64,000 bases of DNA from Pseudoxanthomonas sp. z9 (GTDB taxonomy: Bacteria > Pseudomonadota > Gammaproteobacteria > Xanthomonadales > Xanthomonadaceae): contig NZ_VFID01000001.1 of assembly GCF_006542425.1 (NCBI RefSeq), positions 149,601-213,600 of the forward strand. Direction: 5' to 3'. The notes under the pieces are model-generated. The model worked only from the letters and a program-made list of their open reading frames with translations, ran no database searches and was not told the DNA's origin. The first letter of the stretch is position 1; each line of letters starts with the position of its first letter. The position numbers were made by a program, and so were the translations under genes. Shown piece by piece: positions 44,098 to 53,263 of this stretch.

Positions 44098-44757
44098 TCA
44101 GGCCTCCACCATCGTGGCGGGCAGTTCCACCCGCAGGCGGGTTCCGGCATGCGCATCGCCGGGCAACTGGAGCGCGAGGCCGGCGGCCGTGGCGCGCGAT
44201 TGCAGCAACGTTGCGGTCAGCGGATCGGGCGCGGGCCCGTCATGCCGGACTTCCAACACGGCGAGGCCGCCGCGCGCGGCTAACAGCCGCAGTTCCAGCG
44301 AGGCGAGCGTGGGCAGCGGCAACAGCAGATCCTGCACCAGGCGGAACGCGGCCAGTTCGATCGCGGGCTCCGCGCGCGGCGCCGGGTCGGCCATTTGCAG
44401 CCGCGGAGCCACCCCCCAGCGTGCCTGCCAGCGCTCGGCTTCGCCACGCAGCGAGGCGGCCAGCCCAAGGGTGTCGATCTGCGGCGGGCGCAGATCCGCG
44501 TAGAGCTCGCGCAGGCGAGCGACGGTATCGTCGGCGATGCGCACGATGTCGGCCAGATCCTGGCGGCGCTGGGCGGCGTCGTCCTCGTCGCCGGCCAGGT
44601 GCGCGGACATCTTGATGGCCGACAGCGCCTGGCCGATTTCATTGTGCAATGCCCGCGCGACCTGGCGGCGCTCGGCTTCCTGGCGCGCGTACAGCTCGCG
44701 CAGGGCGTCGGCGGCGGTGGACGAGGTGTCGGGAGCGGCGGGTGTGCGGGCCGTCAT
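44098..44757 (-). CDS. HisKA_3-type histidine kinase-like protein
   Basis: A 219-residue protein. ARALHNEIGQALSAIKM is a NarX/DegS-type phosphorylation box, with dimerisation helices around it (residues 20-110). The C-terminal ATPase-like part has RLVQDLLLP and VRHDGPAPDP but lacks clear N and G boxes, so ATP binding is doubtful. There are no membrane segments. The ATG at 44757 is chosen because the upstream residues are repeat-like and basic. It precedes the GGDEF-EAL-REC gene by 2 nt. Confidence 0.75.
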   Translation of the reverse strand: MTARTPAAPDTSSTAADALRELYARQEAERRQVARALHNEIGQALSAIKMSAHLAGDEDDAAQRRQDLADIVRIADDTVARLRELYADLRPPQIDTLGLAASLRGEAERWQARWGVAPRLQMADPAPRAEPAIELAAFRLVQDLLLPLPTLASLELRLLAARGGLAVLEVRHDGPAPDPLTATLLQSRATAAGLALQLPGDAHAGTRLRVELPATMVEA

Positions 44758-44826
44758 TGGCAACGGTCGGATGGACAACCGCGCCAGTATGCCAGTTGCC
44801 CGCGGGTTCCGGCGCGGCGGATACGA

Positions 44827-44860
44827 CGACGCCGGCACCGTGGAGTCGGTGCCGGCGTCG
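44827..44860. terminator. Strong inverted repeat downstream of an MCP gene
   Basis: A 13-bp perfect stem (CGACGCCGGCACC / GGTGCCGGCGTCG) with an 8-nt loop, between the MCP stop and the kinase start. There is no T run on the minus strand, so it may stabilise mRNA rather than terminate transcription. Confidence 0.5.
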
Positions 44861-44897
44861 GGGAAAGCGGATGCGTCGGGAACGTATTCGTCGAGAA

Positions 44898-46088
44898 TCA
44901 GAACAGTTCGACGGTGCCCGCGCCCATGTTCTGCTGCGCCACCGGCTTGTGCGGTGGACGCTCCCATTCGCTGCGGCGGTCACGCAGGCGGCTGCCGATA
45001 TGGCGCAGGGCCGAGAGCAGTTCCTGGTCCATGACGCCGCCACTGCGGTGCAGCAGTTCCTGCAGCGCCAGCGCTTCCTGGTTGATGGTGGTCAGGCGCT
45101 CCAGGTGGGTGACCGCGCTGCCCAGCGACTGGGTGGCGATGTCCTCGAACTGCAGGGCGCGCACCGCCTCGGCCACGCTCAGGTCGATGGCATGGCCGCA
45201 CTGGGAGATCTCGCGCATGCCGTCGCCCAGCGAGGCGTTGATGGCGGCGACCTGGGTCAGCATGTTGGCCGCCTCGCCGCGCGCCTCGCGGGAACGGTCC
45301 AGATCGCGCGAGGCCATGTGCGAGACGGTCTCGCGGACCTTGGCGATGGCGTCCTTGGAGCTGTGGGCCAGCTTGCGGATTTGTTCGTTGAAGGCGGTCG
45401 AACGCTCGGACAGGTTGCGCACCTCGTCGGCGACCACCGCGAAGCCGCGGCCGGCCTCGCCGGCGCGGGCGGCTTCGATGGCGGCGTTGAGTGCCAGCAG
45501 GTTGGTCTGGTCGGCGATCGACTTGACGTCCTCCAGCAGCGAGAAGATGCCATCCAGGTGCTGGGCCATCTCGTCGATGTGGTGCACGGTGGTGGTGCTC
45601 TGGCCGCTGACCTGTTCCAGCGCTTCCACCAGTTGCTCCATGCGCTGGCTGGCGTGCTGGGCGAAGCGGGCCACGTCCACGCCGGCGCGGTCGCCGTCGC
45701 CGGCGCGGTCGACGATGCGCGACACCGCCTGGCTCTGCTCGCGGGACTTGCGCATCATCGCGTCGAAGCTCTCGCCCAGGCCGCCGACCGCATCTCGGAT
45801 CAGGCCGCGCGCGCGGTCGATTTCGGCGCGCGAGCCATCGATTTCATTGCCGACGAAGCGGCGCAGTTCGTTCAGCAGGGTGTCCTGCTCGCGCAGGATG
45901 CTGGTGTGTTCCGCACTGGGTTTCTGCGCGCCCCATACCGACAGGAAGGCGAACAGCAGCCAGGCCAGCGTCATCGTGGTCAGGATGGCCCATTGGACCG
46001 CACCGGGCCAGTCGAAGGCGACCGACAGCGGGAACACCAGCGTCAGGATCAAGGGAGCGGCAAGACGAACCAGGATGCGCGAATACAT
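44898..46088 (-). CDS. Methyl-accepting chemotaxis protein, two-TM, no large sensor
   Basis: A 396-residue MCP. Two membrane segments ([20 protein letters not shown] and [18 protein letters not shown]) at the N terminus leave almost no periplasmic domain. The signalling hairpin tip shows [20 protein letters not shown], then [10 protein letters not shown]. The C terminus ends GTVELF, not the WxxF pentapeptide of the other MCPs here. The ATG at 46127 lies inside the FliA promoter spacer, so the ATG at 46088 is used. It is in the same direction as cheB, cheD and cheR upstream. Confidence 0.88.
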   Translation of the reverse strand: MYSRILVRLAAPLILTLVFPLSVAFDWPGAVQWAILTTMTLAWLLFAFLSVWGAQKPSAEHTSILREQDTLLNELRRFVGNEIDGSRAEIDRARGLIRDAVGGLGESFDAMMRKSREQSQAVSRIVDRAGDGDRAGVDVARFAQHASQRMEQLVEALEQVSGQSTTTVHHIDEMAQHLDGIFSLLEDVKSIADQTNLLALNAAIEAARAGEAGRGFAVVADEVRNLSERSTAFNEQIRKLAHSSKDAIAKVRETVSHMASRDLDRSREARGEAANMLTQVAAINASLGDGMREISQCGHAIDLSVAEAVRALQFEDIATQSLGSAVTHLERLTTINQEALALQELLHRSGGVMDQELLSALRHIGSRLRDRRSEWERPPHKPVAQQNMGAGTVELF

Positions 46089-46116
46089 GGGTGCTCTCTG
46101 CTGAATCACGGTATGG

Positions 46117-46143
46117 ATATCGGCCATGGGGGATGGCTCTTTA
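46117..46143 (-). promoter_or_regulatory. FliA (sigma-28) promoter of the two-TM MCP
   Basis: Minus strand TAAAGAGC, 11 bp, GCCGATAT. Transcription would begin about 22 nt before the ATG at 46088. Confidence 0.75.
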
Positions 46144-46226
46144 GCGTTCGTCGCGGCAATGCGCGATGCGCGGGGAAAACTGTGAACTGGGTGGAGATCT
46201 GCCGGAAAAACGGCGGAAACGGGTGG

Positions 46227-47300
46227 TCAGCGCGATTGCGCGGACAGTTGCACCAGGCGTTCGGCGACGTCGTCGAGCGGCACGGTCTCGCTGGCCGCGC
46301 CCAGCCGCACGGCCGCGCCGGGCATGCCCCAGACCACGCTGGTGGCTTCGTCCTGGACGAAGGTCGGGGCGCCGGCCTGGGCGATTTCCAGCAGGCCGCG
46401 CGCGCCGTCGTCGCCCATGCCGGTGAGGATCACGCCGATGGCGTTGTCGCCGGCGGCGTGCGCCACCGAACGGAACAGCACGTCGACCGCCGGCTTGTGC
46501 CGGTTGACCGGCGGGCCATCGTCGATCCGGCAGCGCCAGCGGGCGCCGTCGCGAATCACCCGCAGGTGGCGTCCGCCGGGCGGCAGGTAGGCGTGGCCAG
46601 GCAGAATCGCCTCGCCGTCGCCGGCTTCGCGCACGGCCATCGCCGAATGCCGATCCAGGCGTTCGGCGAAGGCGCGGCTGAAACCGGCGGGAATATGCTG
46701 GGTCATGACGATCGCCGGGGCGTCGGCGGGCATCTGTTCCAGCACCACCCGCAGGGCCTCGGTGCCGCCCGCGGAGGCGCCGATGGCGATCAGGCGATCG
46801 GTGGTCTGGAAACGCAGCGCTCGCGCCGGCTGCGCGGCGGGCAGCACCGCGTCGGCGCTCTGGCGCACGCTGGCCGGGCGCGCCAGCGGGCGCACCTTGG
46901 CGCGCGCCGCGGCCTTGACCTTGGCGATGATTTCGTCTGCGTAGGACTCCAGCCCGCGGACCACATCGAGCTTGGGCTTGGAGACGAAGTCCACCGCGCC
47001 CAGCGCCAGCGCCTGCAGGGTGGTGTCGGCGCCGCGCTCGGTCAGCGAGGAGATCATTACCACCGGCAGCGGGCGCAGCCGCATCAGGTTTTCCAGGAAC
47101 GCGAGCCCGTCCATGCGCGGCATTTCCACGTCCAGGGTGATCACGTCCGGATTCAGGCGCTTGATCTTGTCGCGCGCGATCAGCGGATCGCTGGCCGAAC
47201 CGACCACCTCGATGCCGGCGTCGCTGGCCAGGATCTCGGTGAGCATCTGCCGCACGACCGCGGAGTCGTCGACGATCAGGACCTTGCAGGGCGCTCCCAT
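46227..47300 (-). CDS. cheB: Chemotaxis protein-glutamate methylesterase CheB
   Basis: A 357-residue CheB. The receiver (1-130) has [13 protein letters not shown] and the phospho-Asp in [12 protein letters not shown]. The methylesterase domain (about 165-350) has the catalytic Ser in [12 protein letters not shown], the His in TQHIPAGFS and the Asp in GMGDDGARG. It removes MCP methyl groups and deamidates Gln. Its ATG shares one base with the cheD stop. Confidence 0.96.
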   Translation of the reverse strand: MGAPCKVLIVDDSAVVRQMLTEILASDAGIEVVGSASDPLIARDKIKRLNPDVITLDVEMPRMDGLAFLENLMRLRPLPVVMISSLTERGADTTLQALALGAVDFVSKPKLDVVRGLESYADEIIAKVKAAARAKVRPLARPASVRQSADAVLPAAQPARALRFQTTDRLIAIGASAGGTEALRVVLEQMPADAPAIVMTQHIPAGFSRAFAERLDRHSAMAVREAGDGEAILPGHAYLPPGGRHLRVIRDGARWRCRIDDGPPVNRHKPAVDVLFRSVAHAAGDNAIGVILTGMGDDGARGLLEIAQAGAPTFVQDEATSVVWGMPGAAVRLGAASETVPLDDVAERLVQLSAQSR

Positions 47301-47902
47301 CAGAACAGCTCCACGCCACCGCTGACCGGCGTGCGCGACAGGCGGGCACGGGCGGCGGATTCGGCGGCGGCCACTTCAGCGTCGTGGGCGTGCGGCAGTC
47401 GCTGCACCACCACCCGGCCGGTGGCGGGGAAGAACCAGACCTTGCGCGGATGGATGCCGCACAGGTCCTCGGCGACCACGGGGATGCGTTCAATGTCCAG
47501 GTAACGGCGGACGAACTCGGCGTTGCGGGTCCCGACCGGATTGCTGGTGAACCCCTTCAGCACGTTGGCGCCGCCGAACACCTTGGCTTCCAGGCGCGAA
47601 CGGCTGGCACCGCGCTTGAGCAGGTCGTTGATCAGCAGTTCCATTGCGAAGCCGCCGTAGCGCGAAGGAGCGCCATCGTTGGCCTGGCCGTCGGGCAGCA
47701 GGAAATGGTTCATGCCGCCCAGCTTGAGCAACGGATCGCGGATGCAGGCCGCCACGCAGGAACCGAGCACGGTGACCAGCGCGGTGTCGTCGTCGACCAC
47801 CAGGTACTGGGTGGGCAGCAGCTTGGCGGCCGGGGTCTGGAAGCGGGCGTCGTGGTAGCGCAGCACGCTGCCTTCGGCGAAGGCGAGGGCGGCGGCGCTC
47901 AT
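47300..47902 (-). CDS. cheD: Chemoreceptor glutamine deamidase CheD
   Basis: A 200-residue CheD. The catalytic Cys is in [12 protein letters not shown] and the His in [24 protein letters not shown] and the C-terminal VRYL-like region are family-typical. It deamidates receptor Gln residues. The C terminus ends SGGVELF, matching the VELF end of the two-TM MCP. The ATG at 47902 overlaps the cheR stop by 4 nt. Confidence 0.95.
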   Translation of the reverse strand: MSAAALAFAEGSVLRYHDARFQTPAAKLLPTQYLVVDDDTALVTVLGSCVAACIRDPLLKLGGMNHFLLPDGQANDGAPSRYGGFAMELLINDLLKRGASRSRLEAKVFGGANVLKGFTSNPVGTRNAEFVRRYLDIERIPVVAEDLCGIHPRKVWFFPATGRVVVQRLPHAHDAEVAAAESAARARLSRTPVSGGVELF

Positions 47903-48783
47903 CCGCGTGCCCCGGCCCGGCGGTACAGGGTGCGCCCGCACGGCTGGATGATGTCGGCGGCGTGCAGGTAGTTTTCGGAGTGGCCGGTATAGAGCATGCC
48001 GTCGTCGGCCAGGTGTGGCACCAGCCGCGACAGGATGCCGCGCTGGGTCGGCTTGTCGAAGTAGATCATCACGTTGCGGCAGAAGATCGCGGTGTACGGA
48101 CCTTCCACGTCGTAGCGCGGCGCCAGCAGGTTGAGCGGGCGGAAGTCGATCAGCTGGCGCAGCGCCGGATGGATGCGGCAATGGCCTTCGTTCGGCCCGG
48201 TGCCGCGCTGGAAGTAGCGGCGGCGCAGGCCGTCGTCCAGCCCGGCGATGCGCTCCAGCGGATAGACGCCGCGTGCCCCGGTCGCCAGCACCTGCGTGTC
48301 CACGTCGGTGGCGAGGATGCGCACCGGCGGCGCCATCGTGCCGAAGGCTTCGCACGCGGTGATGGCGATGGAGTAGGGTTCCTCGCCGGTCGAGGCCGCG
48401 CACGACCACAGCCGCAGCGTGCCCGCGCCGCCGCGCCGTTCCAGTTCCTCGCGCAGGCGATCGAAATGATGCGGCTCGCGGAAAAAGGAGGTCAGGTTGG
48501 TGGTCAGCGCGTTGGTGAACGCCTGCCATTCGTCGCCGCCGTCGCTTTCCAGTTGATCCAGGTATTCGCGGAAGCTGCGCATGCCGAGCGCGCGCAGGCG
48601 TCGCGAGAGCCGGCCGTAGACCATGTCGCGCTTGCCGTCGGCCAGGGCGATGCCCGCGCGCTGGCGGATCAGATCGCAGACGCGGCGGAAATCGCGATCG
48701 CCGAACTCGAATTCGCGTCCATGGGTGCGCGAAGCGTCTTCATCGTGGGCGGCGGCGGGAGAGGTGCGGAGCGGGACGGACAT
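47899..48783 (-). CDS. cheR: Chemotaxis protein methyltransferase CheR
   Basis: A 294-residue CheR. The N-terminal domain binds receptors ([20 protein letters not shown]), and the C-terminal SAM domain includes [19 protein letters not shown] and [15 protein letters not shown] [13 protein letters not shown]. It methylates MCP glutamates. First gene of the cheR-cheD-cheB run, which overlaps at each junction. Confidence 0.96.
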   Translation of the reverse strand: MSVPLRTSPAAAHDEDASRTHGREFEFGDRDFRRVCDLIRQRAGIALADGKRDMVYGRLSRRLRALGMRSFREYLDQLESDGGDEWQAFTNALTTNLTSFFREPHHFDRLREELERRGGAGTLRLWSCAASTGEEPYSIAITACEAFGTMAPPVRILATDVDTQVLATGARGVYPLERIAGLDDGLRRRYFQRGTGPNEGHCRIHPALRQLIDFRPLNLLAPRYDVEGPYTAIFCRNVMIYFDKPTQRGILSRLVPHLADDGMLYTGHSENYLHAADIIQPCGRTLYRRAGARG

Positions 48784-48812
48784 GGAGAACTCGTGGGGAG
48801 CGGGTTATCGAG

Positions 48813-48837
48813 AACGGGCGCCCTGGGGGCGCCCGTT
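48813..48837. terminator. Hairpin between MCP 1 and cheR
   Basis: An 11-bp perfect stem (AACGGGCGCCC / GGGCGCCCGTT) with a 3-nt loop, 17 bp after the MCP stop. No T run follows on the minus strand, so efficiency as a terminator is uncertain. Confidence 0.5.
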
Positions 48838-48853
48838 GCAGCGAATGGCGGGA

Positions 48854-51097
48854 TCAGAATTCCTGCCAGTCTTCCCCTTCGGTGGCCAGCGCGGCCTCGA
48901 CGATGGCGGCGGGCGTCTGGCGCGATGGGGTGGAACGGGCGACCGATGCGGGCCTGGGCGCCACCCTCGGAGCGACGACCGCAGCGGCGGCCGGTGCCGG
49001 CGCCAGATCGTCGAGTTCGAACACCGACACGGCCTCGGCGAGGCTCTGCGCTTGTTGCTCCATGCTGCGGGCGGCGGCGGAGGCTTCCTCGACCAGGGCG
49101 GCGTTCTGCTGGGTGGTCTCGTCCATCTGGGTGATGGTCTGGTTGACCTGCTCGATGCCGGCGGACTGTTCCTGCGAGGCGGCGGCGATTTCGGCCATGA
49201 TGTCGGTGACCCGCTGGACCGAGGCGACGATTTCACCCATGGTCGCGCCGGCCTGGTTGACCAGCGAAGAGCCGGTGGCCACCTGGTCCACCGAGGCCTC
49301 AATCAGGCCCTTGATTTCCTTGGCCGCGTTGGCGCTGCGCTGGGCCAGGGTACGCACCTCCGAGGCCACCACCGCGAAGCCGCGGCCCTGTTCGCCGGCA
49401 CGGGCCGCTTCCACCGCTGCATTGAGGGCCAGGATGTTGGTCTGGAAGGCGATGCCGTCGATGACGGCGATGATTTCGGCAATCTTGCGCGAGGCCGCTT
49501 CGATGTCGCGCATGGTGGTGACGACCTGGCCGACGACGTTGCCGCCCTGGGAGGCGACGGAAGCCGCGCCGATGGCCAGCTGGTTGGCCTGGCGGGCCGA
49601 GTCGGCGTTCTGGCGCACGGTGGAGGTCAGTTCCTCCATGGAGGCGGCGGTTTCCTCCAGGTTGGCGGCTTGTTGTTCGGTGCGGCGGGACAGGTCGGCG
49701 TTGCCGGAGGCAATCTCGCCGGCGGCGGTGTTGATGGCGGTGGAGGCGTCCTGGATGCGGGAGACGATGTCGGTGAGCTGGGCGACGGTGGCGTTGGCGT
49801 CGTCGCGCATGCGGGCGAACACGCCGTGGAAGTCGCCGTCCATGCGGGCGGTCAAATCGCCGCGGGCGATGGCCTGCAACAGCTGCGAGACCTGGTCCAG
49901 GTTGCCGTCGGTGGTTTCCATCAGCTGGTTCAGGCCGGCGACCATGTCGCGGAAGTCGTACTGGTAGCGGTCGACCTCGCCGCGCTGGCTGAAGTCGCCG
50001 GCGGCCGCGGCGCTGGCCAGCCGCTTGATTTCGGCGTTGATGGCCGAAAGGCTGGCCTTGGTGGCGTCCATGGTTTCGGTCAGCGTCGCCTTCTCGCCGG
50101 GCAGGCGATCCATGTCCGGGCTCAGATCGCCGATGGCATAGCGCTGCATGATCCGCTGCGCGCTGCCGATCGCTTCCAGGTGCGAAGCGACCAGTGCGTT
50201 GGTGTCGCGCACCATCCGGCCGTACTCGCCCGGGAACGCGCTGTCGTCCATGCGGTAGCTGATCGCGCCTTCCTCATGGCGCTGCGCCATCTCCGACTGG
50301 GCGGCGATGACCGATTGCACCTGGTGCTGCATGCGTTGCATCGAAGCCAGCAGTTCACCGACTTCGTCCTTGCGCGAGGTATCGATGCTGCCGTCCAGCT
50401 TGCCGCGCGAAACGTCGTTGGCCACCCGCACGGCCTCGCCGACCGCGCGGGCGATGGCGCGTGCGAAGAGCCAGGCCAGGACCAGGCCACCGACAATGCC
50501 GGCCACCAGCATGATCAGCAACAGCGAACTGGAAGCGGTGTAGGTGCTGGCGGAGTCCTTGGCGGTGACCGCGGTCTGGCGGTTGACTTCCTTCAGCAGG
50601 GCATCCAGCGAGGCGGCCGCCTTGGCGTGGGCATTCCAGGTGCCGCCGATGAAGGTATCGATGGCGTCGTCCTGCAGGTCCAGCTCCAGCATCTCGTTGA
50701 CGTCCTGGTAGGACTTGTACGCCTTGCTCCAGTCGGCCACGAAGGCCTCGTAGGCCTTGCGTTCGGCGGCGGTGGAGATCAGCGGCTTGTAGGCGGCGAT
50801 GGCCTTGTCGATCTCCGCATGGATGCGCTTGGCCCGGCCACGCGCATCGTTCTTCACCGCGTCGCTGGCGCGGACCAGCGTGGTGAAGGTGGTGGCGCGG
50901 TACTCGCCGATCAGGCCACGCAGCGCGCCCGCGGTGCTCACGCTGGGCAGCGTGTTGTCGGCCATTTCGCGGGTCACGCCATTGAGCGATTTCAGGCCGA
51001 TGAAGGAGGAGACGCCCTGCACCAGCATCAGCACGAGCACGATGCCGAAGGCCAGCATCATCTTCTGGGTCAGGCGGAGGTTCTGGATCCACTGCAT
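48854..51097 (-). CDS. Methyl-accepting chemotaxis protein with 4HB sensor (MCP 1)
   Basis: A 747-residue MCP. A first membrane segment ([18 protein letters not shown]) is followed by a four-helix-bundle periplasmic sensor (residues about 35-190), a second membrane segment ([20 protein letters not shown]), HAMP repeats and the signalling hairpin ([20 protein letters not shown]). The C terminus DWQEF is a CheR/CheB-docking pentapeptide. The ATG at 51097 follows gaggaaac. About 1 kb of its signalling region is nearly identical to MCP 2 and MCP 3. It follows the small exported protein gene in the same unit. Confidence 0.95.
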   Translation of the reverse strand: MQWIQNLRLTQKMMLAFGIVLVLMLVQGVSSFIGLKSLNGVTREMADNTLPSVSTAGALRGLIGEYRATTFTTLVRASDAVKNDARGRAKRIHAEIDKAIAAYKPLISTAAERKAYEAFVADWSKAYKSYQDVNEMLELDLQDDAIDTFIGGTWNAHAKAAASLDALLKEVNRQTAVTAKDSASTYTASSSLLLIMLVAGIVGGLVLAWLFARAIARAVGEAVRVANDVSRGKLDGSIDTSRKDEVGELLASMQRMQHQVQSVIAAQSEMAQRHEEGAISYRMDDSAFPGEYGRMVRDTNALVASHLEAIGSAQRIMQRYAIGDLSPDMDRLPGEKATLTETMDATKASLSAINAEIKRLASAAAAGDFSQRGEVDRYQYDFRDMVAGLNQLMETTDGNLDQVSQLLQAIARGDLTARMDGDFHGVFARMRDDANATVAQLTDIVSRIQDASTAINTAAGEIASGNADLSRRTEQQAANLEETAASMEELTSTVRQNADSARQANQLAIGAASVASQGGNVVGQVVTTMRDIEAASRKIAEIIAVIDGIAFQTNILALNAAVEAARAGEQGRGFAVVASEVRTLAQRSANAAKEIKGLIEASVDQVATGSSLVNQAGATMGEIVASVQRVTDIMAEIAAASQEQSAGIEQVNQTITQMDETTQQNAALVEEASAAARSMEQQAQSLAEAVSVFELDDLAPAPAAAAVVAPRVAPRPASVARSTPSRQTPAAIVEAALATEGEDWQEF

Positions 51098-51203
51098 GAA
51101 AGGTTTCCTCGGTCCGGGGCGGACGACGTCGCGGGCGGAGTGGCTGGCGAAGGAAGGGGACACCGGCGGACCGCAGCGCGGCGCCGCCGACGGGAACGGG
51201 CGA

Positions 51204-51608
51204 TCAGCGCATCGATGCCAGCTTGAGGTTGCTCGGCGAGGTCACCACGATTTCGGCGCGCGAGCTGTCGCGCTGGATGCTGCCGATCACGCACACGTCC
51301 TTGCCTTCCAGGGTTTCCGGGGCGGGCTTGAACTTGCCGCGATCCGGGCCCGGGATGCGGGCGGTGAAGGTATGGCGCGGGAAGTCGCCGCCCATGTACA
51401 GGAAGGTCGGGGTGCCTTCGGAGTTTTCGGCGAAACGGGCCTTGCCGACCTTGCCGCAGACGATGCCGTCGCGACCGGCGAAACGCACGGCCTTGTCGGC
51501 GGGGATGGCGTCGGTGACCTGGGCCTGGCCGTTGGCGCGCTCGGCCGGCAACAGCAGGGTGGCGCCCACGACGGCGGCCGACAGGGTGATGAGGGTGGCG
51601 ATCTTCAT
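51204..51608 (-). CDS. Small exported protein co-transcribed with MCP 1
   Basis: A 134-residue protein. The signal peptide ([20 protein letters not shown]) is clear. The mature part ([40 protein letters not shown]) looks like a small OB-fold with a possible Cys-Cys disulfide. It is 106 bp upstream of MCP 1, and a FliA promoter precedes it, so both are probably in the flagellar regulon. I do not recognise the family; a periplasmic ligand-binding partner for the receptor is one possibility. Confidence 0.7.
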   Translation of the reverse strand: MKIATLITLSAAVVGATLLLPAERANGQAQVTDAIPADKAVRFAGRDGIVCGKVGKARFAENSEGTPTFLYMGGDFPRHTFTARIPGPDRGKFKPAPETLEGKDVCVIGSIQRDSSRAEIVVTSPSNLKLASMR

Positions 51609-51661
51609 GGGTGCTCTCCGGGAAGGGACAATCGATGACGCGGAAGGCGTCTTGAAGGCAG

Positions 51662-51688
51662 TCATCGGCCCCTCCGGAGCGAACTTGA
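51662..51688 (-). promoter_or_regulatory. FliA promoter of the small exported protein / MCP 1 unit
   Basis: Minus strand TCAAGTTC, 11 bp, GCCGATGA; about 47 nt leader. Confidence 0.7.
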
Positions 51689-51739
51689 GCCGGTGCGGGC
51701 GCCGGTCCGCGTGTTCGCGGACGGCGTCACATTTTTGCG

Positions 51740-53263
51740 TCAGGCCGGACTGGCCAGACCGGCCGGGGCGGCGGCCACGAGGGTGGTCAGGATCCAGCCG
51801 TCGTTGAAACAGACCTCGATGCCCTGGAAGCGGACTCCGTCCAGGGTCGTCACCGGGAACAGCCGGCGTGGCGCGCGCCGCCGCTGCAACTGCACGTCGC
51901 GCAGCCAGGTTTCCGGATCGCTGTCCAGCGCCACGCCCTGTCGCAGGCGATGCGCATGGCGGATGACGTCGGCGAAGCGGACCACGCCCGGCGGGATGCC
52001 GTGCAGGCGGATGTAGGCGTCGTTGGCCATCACCAGCTGATCGTCCGGGTTGTACATCGCCACCGGCGTGTCGGCGATGTCGATGCCCTGCAGCAGTTGC
52101 GCCAGCACCGCGGGATCGCGCGGCGACAGCGCCGGGCGCAGGGGCGCATGCGACGACCCGCCCTCCGGTGCGGATGGCGCGACAGGCGTGGCGCTGCGCT
52201 CGGCGATGCGATCGCGACCGTCGTACTTGGCCCGGTACAGGGTCAGATCGGCCTGGCGGATCCAGGTCTCCGGGCTGTCGATGTCGGCGGTCAGTTCGGC
52301 CACGCCGAAGCTGGCGGTGATGGTGCGATGGCGCGAAAGCGGCGCCTCATGCAGGCGGCGGTGCAGCCGGCGGACCACTTCCATCGCCTCGGGCAGTGGG
52401 GTGAGCGGCAACAGGACGCCGAACTCCTCGCCGCCGTAGCGCCCGGGGACGTCGATGTCACGCAGGTTCGTGCGCAGCAGATCCGCGAACCGGCGGATCA
52501 CCGAATCCCCTTCGGCATGGCCGTACAGGTCGTTGATCTGCTTGAAGTGATCCAGGTCGGCCAGGATCAGCGTCGCCGCCTGGCCGGTGCGCCGGCAGCG
52601 GGCGAACTCCGCGCGCACGGTGTCTTCCCAGTGGGTGCGGTTGAACAGTCCGGAGAGCCCGTCATGCCAGCCGCGCAGCTCCAGTTCGTTGCGGCGGTGG
52701 TGCAGGCCCTGGGTGACGTCGTAGCCGATGCGCAGCAGGCCCATGGGCGCGACCCATGCCAGCGGCAGGCTGGCCAGGAAGGAAAGCCAGTCCAGGCCAG
52801 GTTCCCAGTGCAGGCCATAGAAGGGAATCCCCAGCAGTACGCCCACCATCAGCGCCAACAGGTTGCCGGCGAGCAGGCGCGGACCGCCGCCGAACATCGC
52901 GGCGAAGCAGGTCACCGCGATCAGCGCGGTGCCGATCGGCAGGTTGAAGGCGATCAACGGCAGGCCCATGCCGGCGAGCAGGCCGTCGATCAGCACGTGC
53001 TGCATCTCGGCGCGGTTTGGATTGCGGCTGCGGCGATACCGCCAGCGCGCCAGGTGCGGCCAGCCCAGGCCGAATGCCAGCGTGGTCAGCCAGTGCTCCA
53101 GCGGCACCTGCAGGGTCCACATCGCCGGCGCCATCGCGACCACCGCCAGGACGGTGGCGATGGCATGCAGCAGGTACAGCCGATGCGGGTAGATGAGGTG
53201 CGGTGTCAGGGAGTACGCCGCCGGCAACCGCTGCACCGGCGGCGTACGCGGGATGGCGCTCAT
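51740..53263 (-). CDS. MASE2-GGDEF-PAS diguanylate cyclase
   Basis: A 507-residue membrane cyclase. Residues about 20-185 are a MASE2 sensor with several membrane helices (LAFGLGWPHLARWRYRRS, GMGLPLIAFNLPIGTALIAV). The GGDEF domain (about 195-355) has an intact GRYGGEEF and an I-site RDID. A PAS domain follows at the C terminus (about 385-490), an unusual order for this family. It should make c-di-GMP. Its ATG overlaps the stop of the upstream PAS-GGDEF-EAL gene by 4 nt. Confidence 0.9.
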   Translation of the reverse strand: MSAIPRTPPVQRLPAAYSLTPHLIYPHRLYLLHAIATVLAVVAMAPAMWTLQVPLEHWLTTLAFGLGWPHLARWRYRRSRNPNRAEMQHVLIDGLLAGMGLPLIAFNLPIGTALIAVTCFAAMFGGGPRLLAGNLLALMVGVLLGIPFYGLHWEPGLDWLSFLASLPLAWVAPMGLLRIGYDVTQGLHHRRNELELRGWHDGLSGLFNRTHWEDTVRAEFARCRRTGQAATLILADLDHFKQINDLYGHAEGDSVIRRFADLLRTNLRDIDVPGRYGGEEFGVLLPLTPLPEAMEVVRRLHRRLHEAPLSRHRTITASFGVAELTADIDSPETWIRQADLTLYRAKYDGRDRIAERSATPVAPSAPEGGSSHAPLRPALSPRDPAVLAQLLQGIDIADTPVAMYNPDDQLVMANDAYIRLHGIPPGVVRFADVIRHAHRLRQGVALDSDPETWLRDVQLQRRRAPRRLFPVTTLDGVRFQGIEVCFNDGWILTTLVAAAPAGLASPA

